Assembly (NCBI RefSeq): GCF_013131805.1 | Contig: NZ_JABJRC010000004.1 | Location: 124,001-188,000, forward strand | Source of the DNA: Kribbella sandramycini | GTDB taxonomy: Bacteria; Actinomycetota; Actinomycetes; Propionibacteriales; Kribbellaceae | Reading direction: 5' to 3' | DNA length: 64,000 nucleotides | Shown: piece by piece, positions 17,051 through 25,037 of the stretch | Layout of the letters: each line of letters begins with the position of its first letter | Numbering within the stretch: position 1 is the stretch's first letter | The notes under the pieces: generated by a model | What the model was told of the DNA's origin: nothing | Database searches by the model: none | Seen by the model: the letters and a program-made list of their open reading frames with translations, nothing else | Made by a program: the position numbers and the translations under genes

Positions 17051-18021
17051 CTGTCCTCCAGGACGGCATTGATCACGGCGACGAGCTGCTCTCGACCGGG
17101 CTGGACGGCCCGGTCGAGCGCGAGGGCGAACGGCAGCACGGCGCCGTCGGGGCGGGTGACTCGGCGTGGCGGCGCGGCCAGGTCGCAGCGTTCGGCCACG
17201 ACTGCGAGGATCTCGGCGGCGAAACCGCTGGTCCGGTTCGAGTCGTCGACGACCACCAGCCGGCCGGTCCGGCCGACCGACTCGACCACGCCGTCCACAT
17301 CGAGCGGATAGACCGTTCGGGGATCGAAGACCTCGGCCGAGATGCCCCGGCCCGCCAACTCGTCGGCGACGGCCAGCGCGTCGTGCACCAAGTGGCCGAG
17401 GGCAACGACGGTGACATCGGTCCCGCTGCGGGCGATTCGGCCTTCGCCGAGCGGGATCGGCGCCAACGTGCCGAAGTCCAGGTCCTCGCGGACGCCGAGG
17501 GCGCCGGACGGCGCGAACACGACCACCGGATCGTCGTCCCGGATCGCGGTGACCAGCAGCCCGTAGGCGTCGGCCGGCGTCGACGGGACGACGGTCTTCA
17601 CCCCGACGTGCGCGAACAGCGCGTACGGGTGGTCGGAGTGCTGCCCGGCCCAGCCGGTCCGCGAGCCGGAGCCCGGGACGACGTACGTCACCGGGACCTT
17701 GCACTGGCCGCCGGTCATCAGCGAGAACTTGTGCGCCTGGTTGGCGATCTGCTCGAAGACCAGGAACAACAGCGAGGGGATCTGGAACTCGATCACCGGC
17801 CGCATCCCGGCCAGCGCCGCTCCGGTGGCGAAGTTCGTGAACGCCTGCTCGGACAGCGGGGTGTCGAGCACCCGATCCGCGCCGAAGCGATCGAACAGGC
17901 CGGCGGTCACATTGGACGCGGCGGCCCGGATGTCCTCGCCGAGCAGGAAAACCGCCGGATCGCGCTCCAGTTCGTCGCCGAGCGCGCGGTTGAGCGCCTT
18001 CAGGTACGAGAGTTTCGGCAT
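17047..18021 (-). CDS. 2-oxo-acid dehydrogenase E1 component, beta subunit
   Basis: ThDP-dependent decarboxylase subunit of 324 residues. Typical features are FLLGEDI near the N-terminus, the ThDP-activating Glu58 in DTPLSEQAF, FQIPSLLFLVFEQI, AGQHSDHPYALFAHVGVKTVVPSTP and the C-terminal DDSNRTSGF. It pairs with the alpha subunit directly upstream (TGATG overlap), like acetoin- or branched-chain-type E1 pairs and the PglB/PglC pair of phenylglycine pathways. No E2 or E3 gene is in the window, so the E1 may work alone or borrow housekeeping partners. An aryl 2-oxo acid such as 4-hydroxybenzoylformate or 4-hydroxyphenylpyruvate is a plausible substrate here. Confidence 0.9.
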   Translation of the reverse strand: MPKLSYLKALNRALGDELERDPAVFLLGEDIRAAASNVTAGLFDRFGADRVLDTPLSEQAFTNFATGAALAGMRPVIEFQIPSLLFLVFEQIANQAHKFSLMTGGQCKVPVTYVVPGSGSRTGWAGQHSDHPYALFAHVGVKTVVPSTPADAYGLLVTAIRDDDPVVVFAPSGALGVREDLDFGTLAPIPLGEGRIARSGTDVTVVALGHLVHDALAVADELAGRGISAEVFDPRTVYPLDVDGVVESVGRTGRLVVVDDSNRTSGFAAEILAVVAERCDLAAPPRRVTRPDGAVLPFALALDRAVQPGREQLVAVINAVLEDR

Positions 18022-18956
18022 CACGCGCCCCCGGCGTACAGGTAGGCGAGCGCGGCGGCGGGGTCTGGGTGGGCGCTGCCCAGTGCGACCTCCGCCGCCG
18101 CGTCGAGGAGGGACTCGACCTCGGCGTCGACGGCCGCGCGATCCGCGGCCGTCAGCCGAGCGCCCTGGATCTCCACCGGACACCGCGAACGCCCAGTCGA
18201 GATCTCTTCGGTCGAGCGATAACTGAGCCGCGCCCGGTGCTCGAAGGTGTGATGCGCGTCGAACCGGTAGGTGACGCACTCCAGGAAGGTCGGCCCGCGA
18301 CCGGCCCGGGCCCGGGCCACCGCCGTATTCATTGCCTCCAGCACCTTCTCCGGATCCTGCCCGTCGACGGTGAAGGCCGGCATCCCGAACGCGCGCGCCC
18401 GGGCGGTGATACTGCCGGCGATCGCCGACGCGACCGGCATCGTGGTCGCGTAGCCGTTGTTCTCGCAGACGAACACGACCGGCACCTGCCAGAGCGCGGC
18501 CAGGTTGAAGGCCTCCAGCAACATGCCCTCGTTCATCGCGCCGTCCCCGAAGAAGGTCGCGGCGACGGTGTCCCGGCCCTGGCTGCGGGCGGCCCAGGCC
18601 GCGCCGGTGGCGATCGATCCGGCCGCGCCGACGATCGCGTTCGCGCCGAGGATGCCGAGCGCGAAGTCGGCCGCGTGCATGGAGCCGCCGCGGCCCTTGT
18701 TCAGACCGGTCTCCCGGCCCATCAGCTCGGCGAGCAGGCGGGCCGGGTCCGCACCGCGGGCCAGCACGTGGCCGTGCCCGCGGTGCGTGCTGGTGAGGAC
18801 GTCGTCCGGGCCGAGCGCCGCGCAGACGCCGGCCGCGATCGCCTCCTGACCGATGTAGGGGTGGATCCCCCCGACGATCTCCCCGGACCGCACGAACTCG
18901 ATCGCGCGCTCCTCGAAGCGGCGGATCAACCGGACAGTCCGGTAGAGATCGGTCAT
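18021..18956 (-). CDS. 2-oxo-acid dehydrogenase E1 component, alpha subunit
   Basis: Partner of the beta subunit, 311 residues. The ThDP/Mg site GDGAMNEG (137-144) with the following ENNGYA (165-170) is the canonical GDG-N-N motif. HRGHGHVLARG (58-68) and GRGGSMHAAD (88-97) match the alpha-subunit conserved loops. It belongs to the short AcoA/PdhA type rather than the fused AceE type. It lies 6 bp after the DUF3050 stop, inside the same operon. Decarboxylation of a 2-oxo acid to an acyl or hydroxyalkyl-ThDP intermediate is certain for the family; the actual substrate is open. Confidence 0.92.
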   Translation of the reverse strand: MTDLYRTVRLIRRFEERAIEFVRSGEIVGGIHPYIGQEAIAAGVCAALGPDDVLTSTHRGHGHVLARGADPARLLAELMGRETGLNKGRGGSMHAADFALGILGANAIVGAAGSIATGAAWAARSQGRDTVAATFFGDGAMNEGMLLEAFNLAALWQVPVVFVCENNGYATTMPVASAIAGSITARARAFGMPAFTVDGQDPEKVLEAMNTAVARARAGRGPTFLECVTYRFDAHHTFEHRARLSYRSTEEISTGRSRCPVEIQGARLTAADRAAVDAEVESLLDAAAEVALGSAHPDPAAALAYLYAGGA

Positions 18957-18962
18957 CGGCGA

Positions 18963-19763
18963 TCAGGCCTTGATGGCCGCGAGGATCGCGTCCCAGAGCC
19001 GGGCCCGGGCGGCCAGCGCGTTGTTGATGGTGTCCGCGCAGGCTTCCCACTTCGCCTGGTCGTCACCGCACAGGTCGGCGACCATCTGCATCGCCATCGG
19101 GGTGTGGAACTCGCCGTCCACCTCGATGTGCCGCTCCAGGTAGTCGACGAACGTGTTCAGCTTGTTGGAGCGCTCGTTCACCGCGACGACCTGGGTGAAC
19201 ATGTCCGGGATCAGGTCCTCACGGCCGAAGGCGAAGGCGGCCGCCTGGCAGTGCACCGGCGCGTTCTCGATGATGCCCCAGGTGGTGCCGGCGAAGTCGA
19301 CCGAGGCCTGCGGTACGCCGGCCCCGATCAGCGACTCGACCACCGGCCGCCCCTCGCGGAGCAGGTCGATCAGCCGGTCGATGGCGCCGGTGTCGGCACC
19401 GGCCTCGTGCATGCCGTCGACGTACAGCTCGAAGTGGCTGATGAAGGCCGGCTTGCCCTCCTCGCCGCCCAGCTCGTCGCTCTCCTCGACCATCACGATG
19501 TCGTTGATCAGCCGGCGGCTGCTGCGGTGCTCGGTCGGGATCCACGGGACGGTCACGCAGGTCAGCTCGCGCTGCAGGGACTTCAGCAGGGACATGAAGT
19601 CCCAGACCGCGAAGACGTGGTGCTCCATGAAGGTGACCAGCGCCTCGTGCGTGTCCAGGTTGGCGTACAGCGGGTGCTGGACGACCTTCTCGCGGGCCTC
19701 GGTGACGGCCTTCTCCAGCTGCTCGATCCCGGGGTGCGTCTGACCCCAGTCGTAACGGGACAT
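18963..19763 (-). CDS. DUF3050 protein, haem-oxygenase-like fold, putative metal-dependent oxidase
   Basis: Helical protein of 266 residues matching the DUF3050 pattern as I remember it. HPLYANLDT (30-38) is followed by a helix with [18 protein letters not shown] (46-63), then VPWIP, the acidic element MVEESDE (91-97) and [16 protein letters not shown] (109-124). The spaced Glu/His/Asp residues (E47, H48 or H49, E93/E94, H110) could be ligands of a di-iron or other metal site as in haem-oxygenase-like di-iron oxidases; which residues bind metal is inference. It is embedded between the PhyH dioxygenase and E1-alpha genes, so an oxidative tailoring role is likely. No cluster function for this family is known to me with confidence. 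Confidence 0.8.
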   Translation of the reverse strand: MSRYDWGQTHPGIEQLEKAVTEAREKVVQHPLYANLDTHEALVTFMEHHVFAVWDFMSLLKSLQRELTCVTVPWIPTEHRSSRRLINDIVMVEESDELGGEEGKPAFISHFELYVDGMHEAGADTGAIDRLIDLLREGRPVVESLIGAGVPQASVDFAGTTWGIIENAPVHCQAAAFAFGREDLIPDMFTQVVAVNERSNKLNTFVDYLERHIEVDGEFHTPMAMQMVADLCGDDQAKWEACADTINNALAARARLWDAILAAIKA

Positions 19764-19777
19764 GATGTGTTCCTCTC

Positions 19778-20683
19778 TCAGCGATCGGCCCAGAGCGTCG
19801 GGCAGTAGTCGGGGTCGGCGTAGTCCGGCCGCCCGTCGGGCGTCCGCCGGACCAGGACGTCGTGGTTGTACGCCGCCAGGGTGCCGTCGGACAGCGGGAA
19901 CTCGCGGTAGCGGTTGTCCCCGTCCTGCAGGTGCAGCGAGACCGCCCGGCGGGGCCGGTCGCTGACGTTCGCACCGCTGCCGTGATAGGTGCGGCAGTGG
20001 TGGAAGTTCATGTGGCCGCGCGGGATCGTGATCGGCAGCTTGGTCACCTCGGCGCCGTTGTGGGCGGCGTTCTCGGCGAGCATCTGGTCGAGTTGGGAGC
20101 GGTCCCGCTCGGCGAAGTGCCGGACGACGGTGTCGTCGGCACCGATCTCGCGCCAGCGGTGACTGCCGTCGACCATGGTGATCGTGCCCATCTCGGGCGG
20201 GCAGTCGTGGAACGGGATGAACGCGGTCAGCATCTTGTCCGACGACGACGAGGACCAGTAGTGCTTGTCGAAGTGCCAAGGCACGATATTCGACGGCTCA
20301 CCCTCGATCGGCGGCTTGAAGATCAGCGTGGACTGGAAGATCCGGATCTCGTCGGTCTGCGCGAGCCGCGCGGCGACCGCGCCGATGATCGGTTTGCGGA
20401 GGATCTTGGCCAGCCCGTCGTGCTCGTGGTGCACGTAGTCGTTGTGCCGCTGGACGTCGCCCTTGGACGGATCCCAGTAGGCGAGTTTCGGCGGCCGGGC
20501 CGGGAGCGTCCGGTCGCGTTCGCCGGCGTAGTACCGCTCGCTGGCGTTCACCAGCTCGTCGACCTCGTCGTCGGTGAGCAGCTTCTTGGACAGGTACCAG
20601 CCGTGCTCGTTGTAGAAGGCAACTTCTTCGTCGGTGGGGAGGAGCTCGATCTCCTCCTCCGACAGCTTGAACTCAAGCGTCAT
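19778..20683 (-). CDS. Phytanoyl-CoA dioxygenase (PhyH)-family Fe(II)/2-oxoglutarate oxygenase
   Basis: Non-haem iron hydroxylase-type enzyme of 301 residues. The facial triad is visible: His137 and Asp139 in WHFDKHYW, and His234 in CRTYHGSG. An Arg-rich segment RPRRAVSLH (243-251) provides the 2-oxoglutarate-binding Arg. PhyH proteins in biosynthetic clusters hydroxylate, halogenate, desaturate or epoxidise; the intact Asp argues against halogenation. The start at 20683 overlaps the hmaS 3' end by 11 bp. Substrate unknown. Confidence 0.9.
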   Translation of the reverse strand: MTLEFKLSEEEIELLPTDEEVAFYNEHGWYLSKKLLTDDEVDELVNASERYYAGERDRTLPARPPKLAYWDPSKGDVQRHNDYVHHEHDGLAKILRKPIIGAVAARLAQTDEIRIFQSTLIFKPPIEGEPSNIVPWHFDKHYWSSSSSDKMLTAFIPFHDCPPEMGTITMVDGSHRWREIGADDTVVRHFAERDRSQLDQMLAENAAHNGAEVTKLPITIPRGHMNFHHCRTYHGSGANVSDRPRRAVSLHLQDGDNRYREFPLSDGTLAAYNHDVLVRRTPDGRPDYADPDYCPTLWADR

Positions 20684-21743
20684 GGGCCAGCTCCCGCTCC
20701 TTGGCCTCGTAGAGGGCCTTGATGTTGCCGCTGCCGAATGTCATCGCGCCGCGGCGCTCGATGATCTCCAGGAACAGCGTGCGGCGGACGTGCATGGACT
20801 CGGTGAAGATCTGCAGCAATTGGCCCCAGTGGTCGCGGTCGACCAGGATGCCCAGGTCCTGCAGGTCCTCGATCGGCGTCTCGACCTCGCCGACCCGGTC
20901 GCTGAGCGCCTGGTAGTAGGCGGCCGGCGTCCCGAGGAAGTTCACGCCGCGATCGGTCAGCGTGCTGACCGCCTCGACGATGTTGCTGGTCCGCAAGGCG
21001 ATGTGCTGGACGCCGGCGCCCGCGTGCCAGGTGAGGAAGTCGTCGATCTGGCCCGGACGACGGCTCGGGTCCGGCTCGATCAGCGTGAACGTGACGTGTT
21101 TCGACGGGCTCTGGACGACCTTCGAGTCCATCCCCTGGCCGGCCACCTCGATGTACTCCTCGAAGATCCGCGGAAACCCGAAGACGTCGGAGTAGAACCT
21201 CGCGGTCGGCTCCAGCTCACCCGACGGCACGCAGATCGCCAGGTGGTCGATCTCGCTGAACAGCTTCTCGTCCGGACCGCCGGCCGGCTCGGTGATCACG
21301 AACGCGCCCGGGAGGAACTCCCGGCGCGGCCCGTGCCGCTCGACCAGCCGATGGATCACGTCCCCGAAGCCGGCCACCTCGGCGATCACCACCGTGGTCT
21401 CCGCCTCGTCGGTGTACGTCGCCGGCTCGGTGATCGACTGCGCGCCGCGCGACAACAGCTCGGTGTAGGCCACCGCGGTGTTGTCGACCTCGAGCCCGAC
21501 GACGGCGACGCCGTCCCCGTGCCGTTGCACGTACCGCGCGGCCGGGTGCTCGGCGTCCAGGCCAGAGGTGAGCACGATCTGGACGGCGTCCTCACGCAGT
21601 AGCAGCGAACGCTGCCCGGCCAGGCCGGACTCCGGGCCGGCGTGCCCGTGGACCTGCAGCCCGAAGGCGTGGGCCAGGTAGAACGCGGCCTGCTTCGCAT
21701 CGCCCACGTACAGCTCGACGTGGTCGATCCCGTAGATCTCCAT
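20673..21743 (-). CDS. hmaS: 4-Hydroxymandelate synthase (HmaS-type; HPPD family)
   Basis: Fe(II) dioxygenase that would convert 4-hydroxyphenylpyruvate to 4-hydroxymandelate, step 1 of hydroxyphenylglycine synthesis. The protein has 356 residues and the double vicinal-oxygen-chelate fold of HPPD. Iron ligands: His167 (EIDHLAI), His247 (GVQHIAL) and Glu326 (LFLEIIERRGA). The segment VTFTLIEP (217-224) matches the HmaS form; in HPPD this strand reads F-P-I-N-E, so the Pro and Asn associated with homogentisate formation are Thr and Ile here. That, plus Hmo and HpgT candidates nearby, favours HmaS over HPPD. A GTG at 21746 is an alternative start; the chosen ATG makes TGATG with the ketosynthase stop. 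Confidence 0.88.
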   Translation of the reverse strand: MEIYGIDHVELYVGDAKQAAFYLAHAFGLQVHGHAGPESGLAGQRSLLLREDAVQIVLTSGLDAEHPAARYVQRHGDGVAVVGLEVDNTAVAYTELLSRGAQSITEPATYTDEAETTVVIAEVAGFGDVIHRLVERHGPRREFLPGAFVITEPAGGPDEKLFSEIDHLAICVPSGELEPTARFYSDVFGFPRIFEEYIEVAGQGMDSKVVQSPSKHVTFTLIEPDPSRRPGQIDDFLTWHAGAGVQHIALRTSNIVEAVSTLTDRGVNFLGTPAAYYQALSDRVGEVETPIEDLQDLGILVDRDHWGQLLQIFTESMHVRRTLFLEIIERRGAMTFGSGNIKALYEAKERELAHDA

Positions 21744-22996
21744 CACCAGTCCTTCCCCTCACTCTTTCCCTGTGTGCTCGGCGGACCGAACAGCAAGCTG
21801 ACGTTCTGACCGCCGAATCCGAACGAGTTCGAGAGCGCGTACTCGAGGCGGACCTGGCGTGCTTCCTTGCGGACGTGGTCCAGCGGGCAGGCGGGATCCG
21901 GGTCGTCCAGGTGGTACGTCGGCGGCACCAGCCCGGACGCGATCGCCATCGCCGCGGCCGCGGCCTCGACCACCCCGGAGGTGCCGAGCATGTGCCCGGT
22001 CAACGCCTTCGTGGAGCTGACCGCCGGGCGGTGGTCGCCGAACGCGCGCCCGATCGCGACGGACTCCGCGACGTCGCCGAGCTTCGTGCTCGTCCCGTGC
22101 GCGTTCACGTAGCCGACCTGCTCGGGCCGGATGCTCTTCATGGCCAGCTGCATGCACTTCGCGGCGCCGTCGCCGTCCGGCCGTGGGGCGGTCGGGTGGT
22201 GCGCGTCCGAGTTCACTCCGTACCCGGCGACGTCGGCGTACGCCTTGGCGCCCCGCGCGGCCGCGTGTTCGGCGCTCTCCAGCACGAGCAGCGCCGCGCC
22301 TTCGCTGAGCACGAAACCGTTCCGTCGCAGGTCGAACGGCCGGCTCGCCTCGCGCGGATCGTCCCACCCACGCGCCAGCGCCCGGGCGTTCGCGAACGTC
22401 TCCGCGAACGTGGGGAACAACGGCGCCTCGCTGGCCCCGCACAACACCACATCCAGCTCACCACTGCGGATCAAGCGGACGCCGTCCGCAATCGCCTGCG
22501 CCCCCGAAGCACAAGCCGTCCCCACCGCCGACGTGTACCCCCGCATCCCGAACCGGATGGCGATCCGCGCCGCCGGCATGTTCGGCAGGATCCCCGTCAG
22601 CAGATAGGGGCTGACCGCAACCTTCCCCCGCTCGGCCCGCTCCAGCACCTGCCGCTCGAGCGTCGCCATCCCCCCGACTCCGCCGACCACGACCCCGACC
22701 CGCTCCGGGTCGACGTTCTCCCCCACCACCAGCCCCGCATCCCGCAAAGCCTCTTCCGCCACCACCTGCGCCAGCACCACCGTCCGGTCCATCACCTTCC
22801 CGTCCGGCCCACTCGCGATCTTCCCGGCATCGAACGCCGGCAAAATCCCAGCCACCTCCACCGACCCCGCCACCGGATGCCCCTCCGGCGGCCGCCCAAT
22901 CCCCGACCGCCCATGCAGCAAACTCGTGAACACCTCATCCACCCCACGCCCCACCGGCGTCAACAACCCCATCCCCGTAACACTCACGCGCTTCAT
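21743..22996 (-). CDS. Beta-ketoacyl synthase, FabF/KAS II type, catalytically complete
   Basis: Condensing enzyme of 417 residues, the usual FabF length. The triad is intact: Cys162 in GTACASGA, His300 in NAHGTST, and His335 with Lys330 in SSTKALTGHMLG. The C-terminal SNSFGFGGQN closes the thiolase fold. It would condense an ACP- or CoA-bound starter with malonyl-ACP. No acyltransferase, ketoreductase or dehydratase gene is in the cluster, so any further processing relies on primary metabolism or does not occur. Both ends overlap neighbours (ATGA with the ligase, TGATG with hmaS). Confidence 0.94.
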   Translation of the reverse strand: MKRVSVTGMGLLTPVGRGVDEVFTSLLHGRSGIGRPPEGHPVAGSVEVAGILPAFDAGKIASGPDGKVMDRTVVLAQVVAEEALRDAGLVVGENVDPERVGVVVGGVGGMATLERQVLERAERGKVAVSPYLLTGILPNMPAARIAIRFGMRGYTSAVGTACASGAQAIADGVRLIRSGELDVVLCGASEAPLFPTFAETFANARALARGWDDPREASRPFDLRRNGFVLSEGAALLVLESAEHAAARGAKAYADVAGYGVNSDAHHPTAPRPDGDGAAKCMQLAMKSIRPEQVGYVNAHGTSTKLGDVAESVAIGRAFGDHRPAVSSTKALTGHMLGTSGVVEAAAAAMAIASGLVPPTYHLDDPDPACPLDHVRKEARQVRLEYALSNSFGFGGQNVSLLFGPPSTQGKSEGKDW

Positions 22997-24579
22997 GTGA
23001 GGGCCTCTCGGAGGGCGACCTTGCGGACTTTGCCGGTGACGGTGACGGGGACCTGGTCGGCGGTGACGGAGGTGATGGTGCGGATGATGGCGGCGACGTC
23101 GGGGGCTACGGCGGCTTTGACGGCCTCGGCGCGGTCGACGGGTTTGGCGTCGGGGGTGAGCTCGAGGAGGACATCGGCGACGTACGCGCCCTCGTGCTCG
23201 ACGATGACGACCGTGCAGTCGGCGACGTCGGGGAGCGCGGCGAGGATGCGCTCCTCGGACATCGAGGTGAACAACTGCGGCCCGTCGAAACCGGCCACCG
23301 CGTCGGGGATCCGATCGAGGTGGAAGTAGTGCCCGGTCTCGTCCCGATAGACGAGGTCGCCGGTGACGAACCAACCGTTCAGCCGGAAGCGATACGTGTT
23401 GATCGAGTCGTTCCAGTAGCCCGGCGAAACCGTCGGCGAACGGAACCCGAGGATGCCCACCTGACCGACCGGCAGCTCCACCCCGTCCGCACTCAGCACG
23501 GTCGCCTGTGCAAACTCGTACGGCTTCCCGATACACCGCCCGTACTGCGAGCTGTCCGCCGTATGCGTGATGTGGAACCCGTTGTGCCCCATCTCGCTCG
23601 ACCCGAGCCCATCGATGAAATGCGACCCCGGCACCATCACGCGTCCGTCCCGCGTCACCGTCTCCCGGGTGCCCACGGCAACCAACTTCCGGATGTGCGG
23701 CTCGTGCGCGCAGTCCCCGGTGTTGAACCACATCCGCACCGAGCTGACGTCCCGCGCCGCCAGGTCCGCGCGCGCCAGCCCGGCCCACGTCACCGCGAAC
23801 CCATACACCGCATGCGGCTTCCAGCGCTCGATCTGCCGCAGTACGCCGTCCGCGTCCTGGCTCGACAGCAGCAGCATCTCGGCGCGGTTCCCGAGCACCT
23901 GGTTGACCATCAGGATCGTCGCGGTATGCGGGATCGGGAGCGCGTTCAGAATCCGATCGGTGCCCTGCGCCTGCGGCATCGTCAGCAGGTGCTTCAGCGC
24001 GGCGTACAGCGTCGTGTGCGTATGCAGCACCGCTTTCGGTACGCCGGTCGTCCCGCTGGTGTGCGTGATCACGACCGGGTCGTCCCGGTGGTGCCGGTAG
24101 TGCGCCGGCGCCTGGGCTGGATCGCCCGTCCCCAGCTCCCGCGGCTCGGCCAGCACCTCACCCGCCAGCAGCGGTTTGTGCGCCGCATCCGCCAGGACGG
24201 CGGTCACCCGCAACCGGCGGATGTACTCGTCGGCGATCGCCGGCCCCATCTTCCCGTTCAGCAGCGCGGGGATCGCACCGACCCGGGTCAGCGCGAGGAA
24301 GCTCAGCACGATGTCCTGGGCCTCGGTGGCCCAGATCGCGACCACGTCCCGGCGTCCGATCCCATGCGCGTGCAACCACGCCGTCCGCGCCTGCACCCGC
24401 TCGTCGAGCTCGCCCAGCGTCAGCGGGTGCTCGGCCGGATATCCGTCGACCGCAGTGTCGAACGTCAGCCCCGGCCCGTCCGGATCGGCGCCCTGGGCGA
24501 TCACCGTGGCCAGCACGTTGCCGGTCCCGATCGCCGGGTCGGCCGCCAGCCGTGCCCGCCAACCACGTTCTGTCTTCAT
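22993..24579 (-). CDS. Adenylate-forming acyl/aryl ligase, second of three
   Basis: ANL-family enzyme of 528 residues. The P-loop is THTSGTTGVPKAVLHTH, the aromatic substrate-pocket/A5 region reads IDGLGSSEMGHN, A7 is WFVTGDLVYRDETGHYFHLDR, and the A10 lysine is in VTVTGKVRKVALRE. The long insert between A3 and A5 differs from the ligases at 9.4 and 27.1 kb, so the three are not recent duplicates. It sits between the detached KS-like domain and the canonical ketosynthase and may load a carrier protein or make an acyl-CoA starter. Overlaps at both ends are ATGA. Confidence 0.9.
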   Translation of the reverse strand: MKTERGWRARLAADPAIGTGNVLATVIAQGADPDGPGLTFDTAVDGYPAEHPLTLGELDERVQARTAWLHAHGIGRRDVVAIWATEAQDIVLSFLALTRVGAIPALLNGKMGPAIADEYIRRLRVTAVLADAAHKPLLAGEVLAEPRELGTGDPAQAPAHYRHHRDDPVVITHTSGTTGVPKAVLHTHTTLYAALKHLLTMPQAQGTDRILNALPIPHTATILMVNQVLGNRAEMLLLSSQDADGVLRQIERWKPHAVYGFAVTWAGLARADLAARDVSSVRMWFNTGDCAHEPHIRKLVAVGTRETVTRDGRVMVPGSHFIDGLGSSEMGHNGFHITHTADSSQYGRCIGKPYEFAQATVLSADGVELPVGQVGILGFRSPTVSPGYWNDSINTYRFRLNGWFVTGDLVYRDETGHYFHLDRIPDAVAGFDGPQLFTSMSEERILAALPDVADCTVVIVEHEGAYVADVLLELTPDAKPVDRAEAVKAAVAPDVAAIIRTITSVTADQVPVTVTGKVRKVALREALT

Positions 24580-25037
24580 AGCTCGTCTCCCGCAGTCACG
24601 ATCCGCGCGAACGCCTGGTCCGCCTCCACCTGCACGATCAGCACCCGATCGGCGTCCCCGTCGCCGATCAGCAAGGCGGCCTCATCGGTCCCGCCGTCCG
24701 TCACACACACCACCGGCCCGCGCAGGTCCCAGCGCGCGGCGATCCAGCCCGCGATGCTGTTCGGCACCGACTGGAAGAACCACAGCGGACCGACTCGCTT
24801 GCCAGCAGCAACCAATTCCGCGACCTGCGTCGCGCTGTCCCGGTCTCCCGCGGTCTCCAGCACGATCCCGGTCGCGCCCGCCGCTTCCGGCGTCCGCTCC
24901 AGACACCGCCCGGCCGCGGCCGCCGCCAACGGGCTGAAGGCCGACCCGATGAACCCCGGCACGCCCGGCGGTACGTCGTCACCCGGCTCGGGCCATCGCC
25001 CTTCGGCGAGCACGATCAAGTCATGGACCTCGATCAC
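24576..25037 (-). CDS. Stand-alone ketosynthase N-terminal-like domain (no catalytic Cys seen)
   Basis: Small protein of 153 residues that resembles the beta-ketoacyl-synthase-like N-terminal domain family (PF13723 by memory). It has the family pattern SPLAAAAAGRCLERTP, an ATGIVLETAGDRDSA strand, GPLWFFQSVPNSIAGWIAARW and LRGPVVCVTDG. In a full KS the latter strand runs into the nucleophilic Cys; here the sequence reads VTDGGTDEAALLIGDGDADRVLIV with no equivalent Cys elbow, and the C-terminal half with both His is absent. The start is GTG at 25037, overlapping the KS stop as GTGA. It may be a structural partner of one of the two neighbouring ketosynthases. It could also be a decayed gene, but its position in an unbroken overlapping operon argues for use. 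Confidence 0.78.
   Translation of the reverse strand: MIEVHDLIVLAEGRWPEPGDDVPPGVPGFIGSAFSPLAAAAAGRCLERTPEAAGATGIVLETAGDRDSATQVAELVAAGKRVGPLWFFQSVPNSIAGWIAARWDLRGPVVCVTDGGTDEAALLIGDGDADRVLIVQVEADQAFARIVTAGDEL

Noticed and set aside
15722-17704. 660-residue extended form of the ATP-grasp protein
   Set aside because: The N-terminal 218 residues are an antiparallel-free frame shadow of the E1-beta gene (Arg/Gly/Pro-rich); the ATG at 17050 couples to the E1-beta stop.
17047-19050. 667-residue E1-beta fused to an upstream segment
   Set aside because: The upstream part is the E1-alpha gene in another frame; the ATG at 18021 overlaps the E1-alpha stop and gives a normal beta subunit.
20673-21743. 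4-Hydroxyphenylpyruvate dioxygenase (tyrosine catabolism)
   Set aside because: The HPPD F-P-I-N strand is FTLI, and no homogentisate dioxygenase, maleylacetoacetate isomerase or fumarylacetoacetase lies near; HmaS fits better with hmo and hpgT-like genes.
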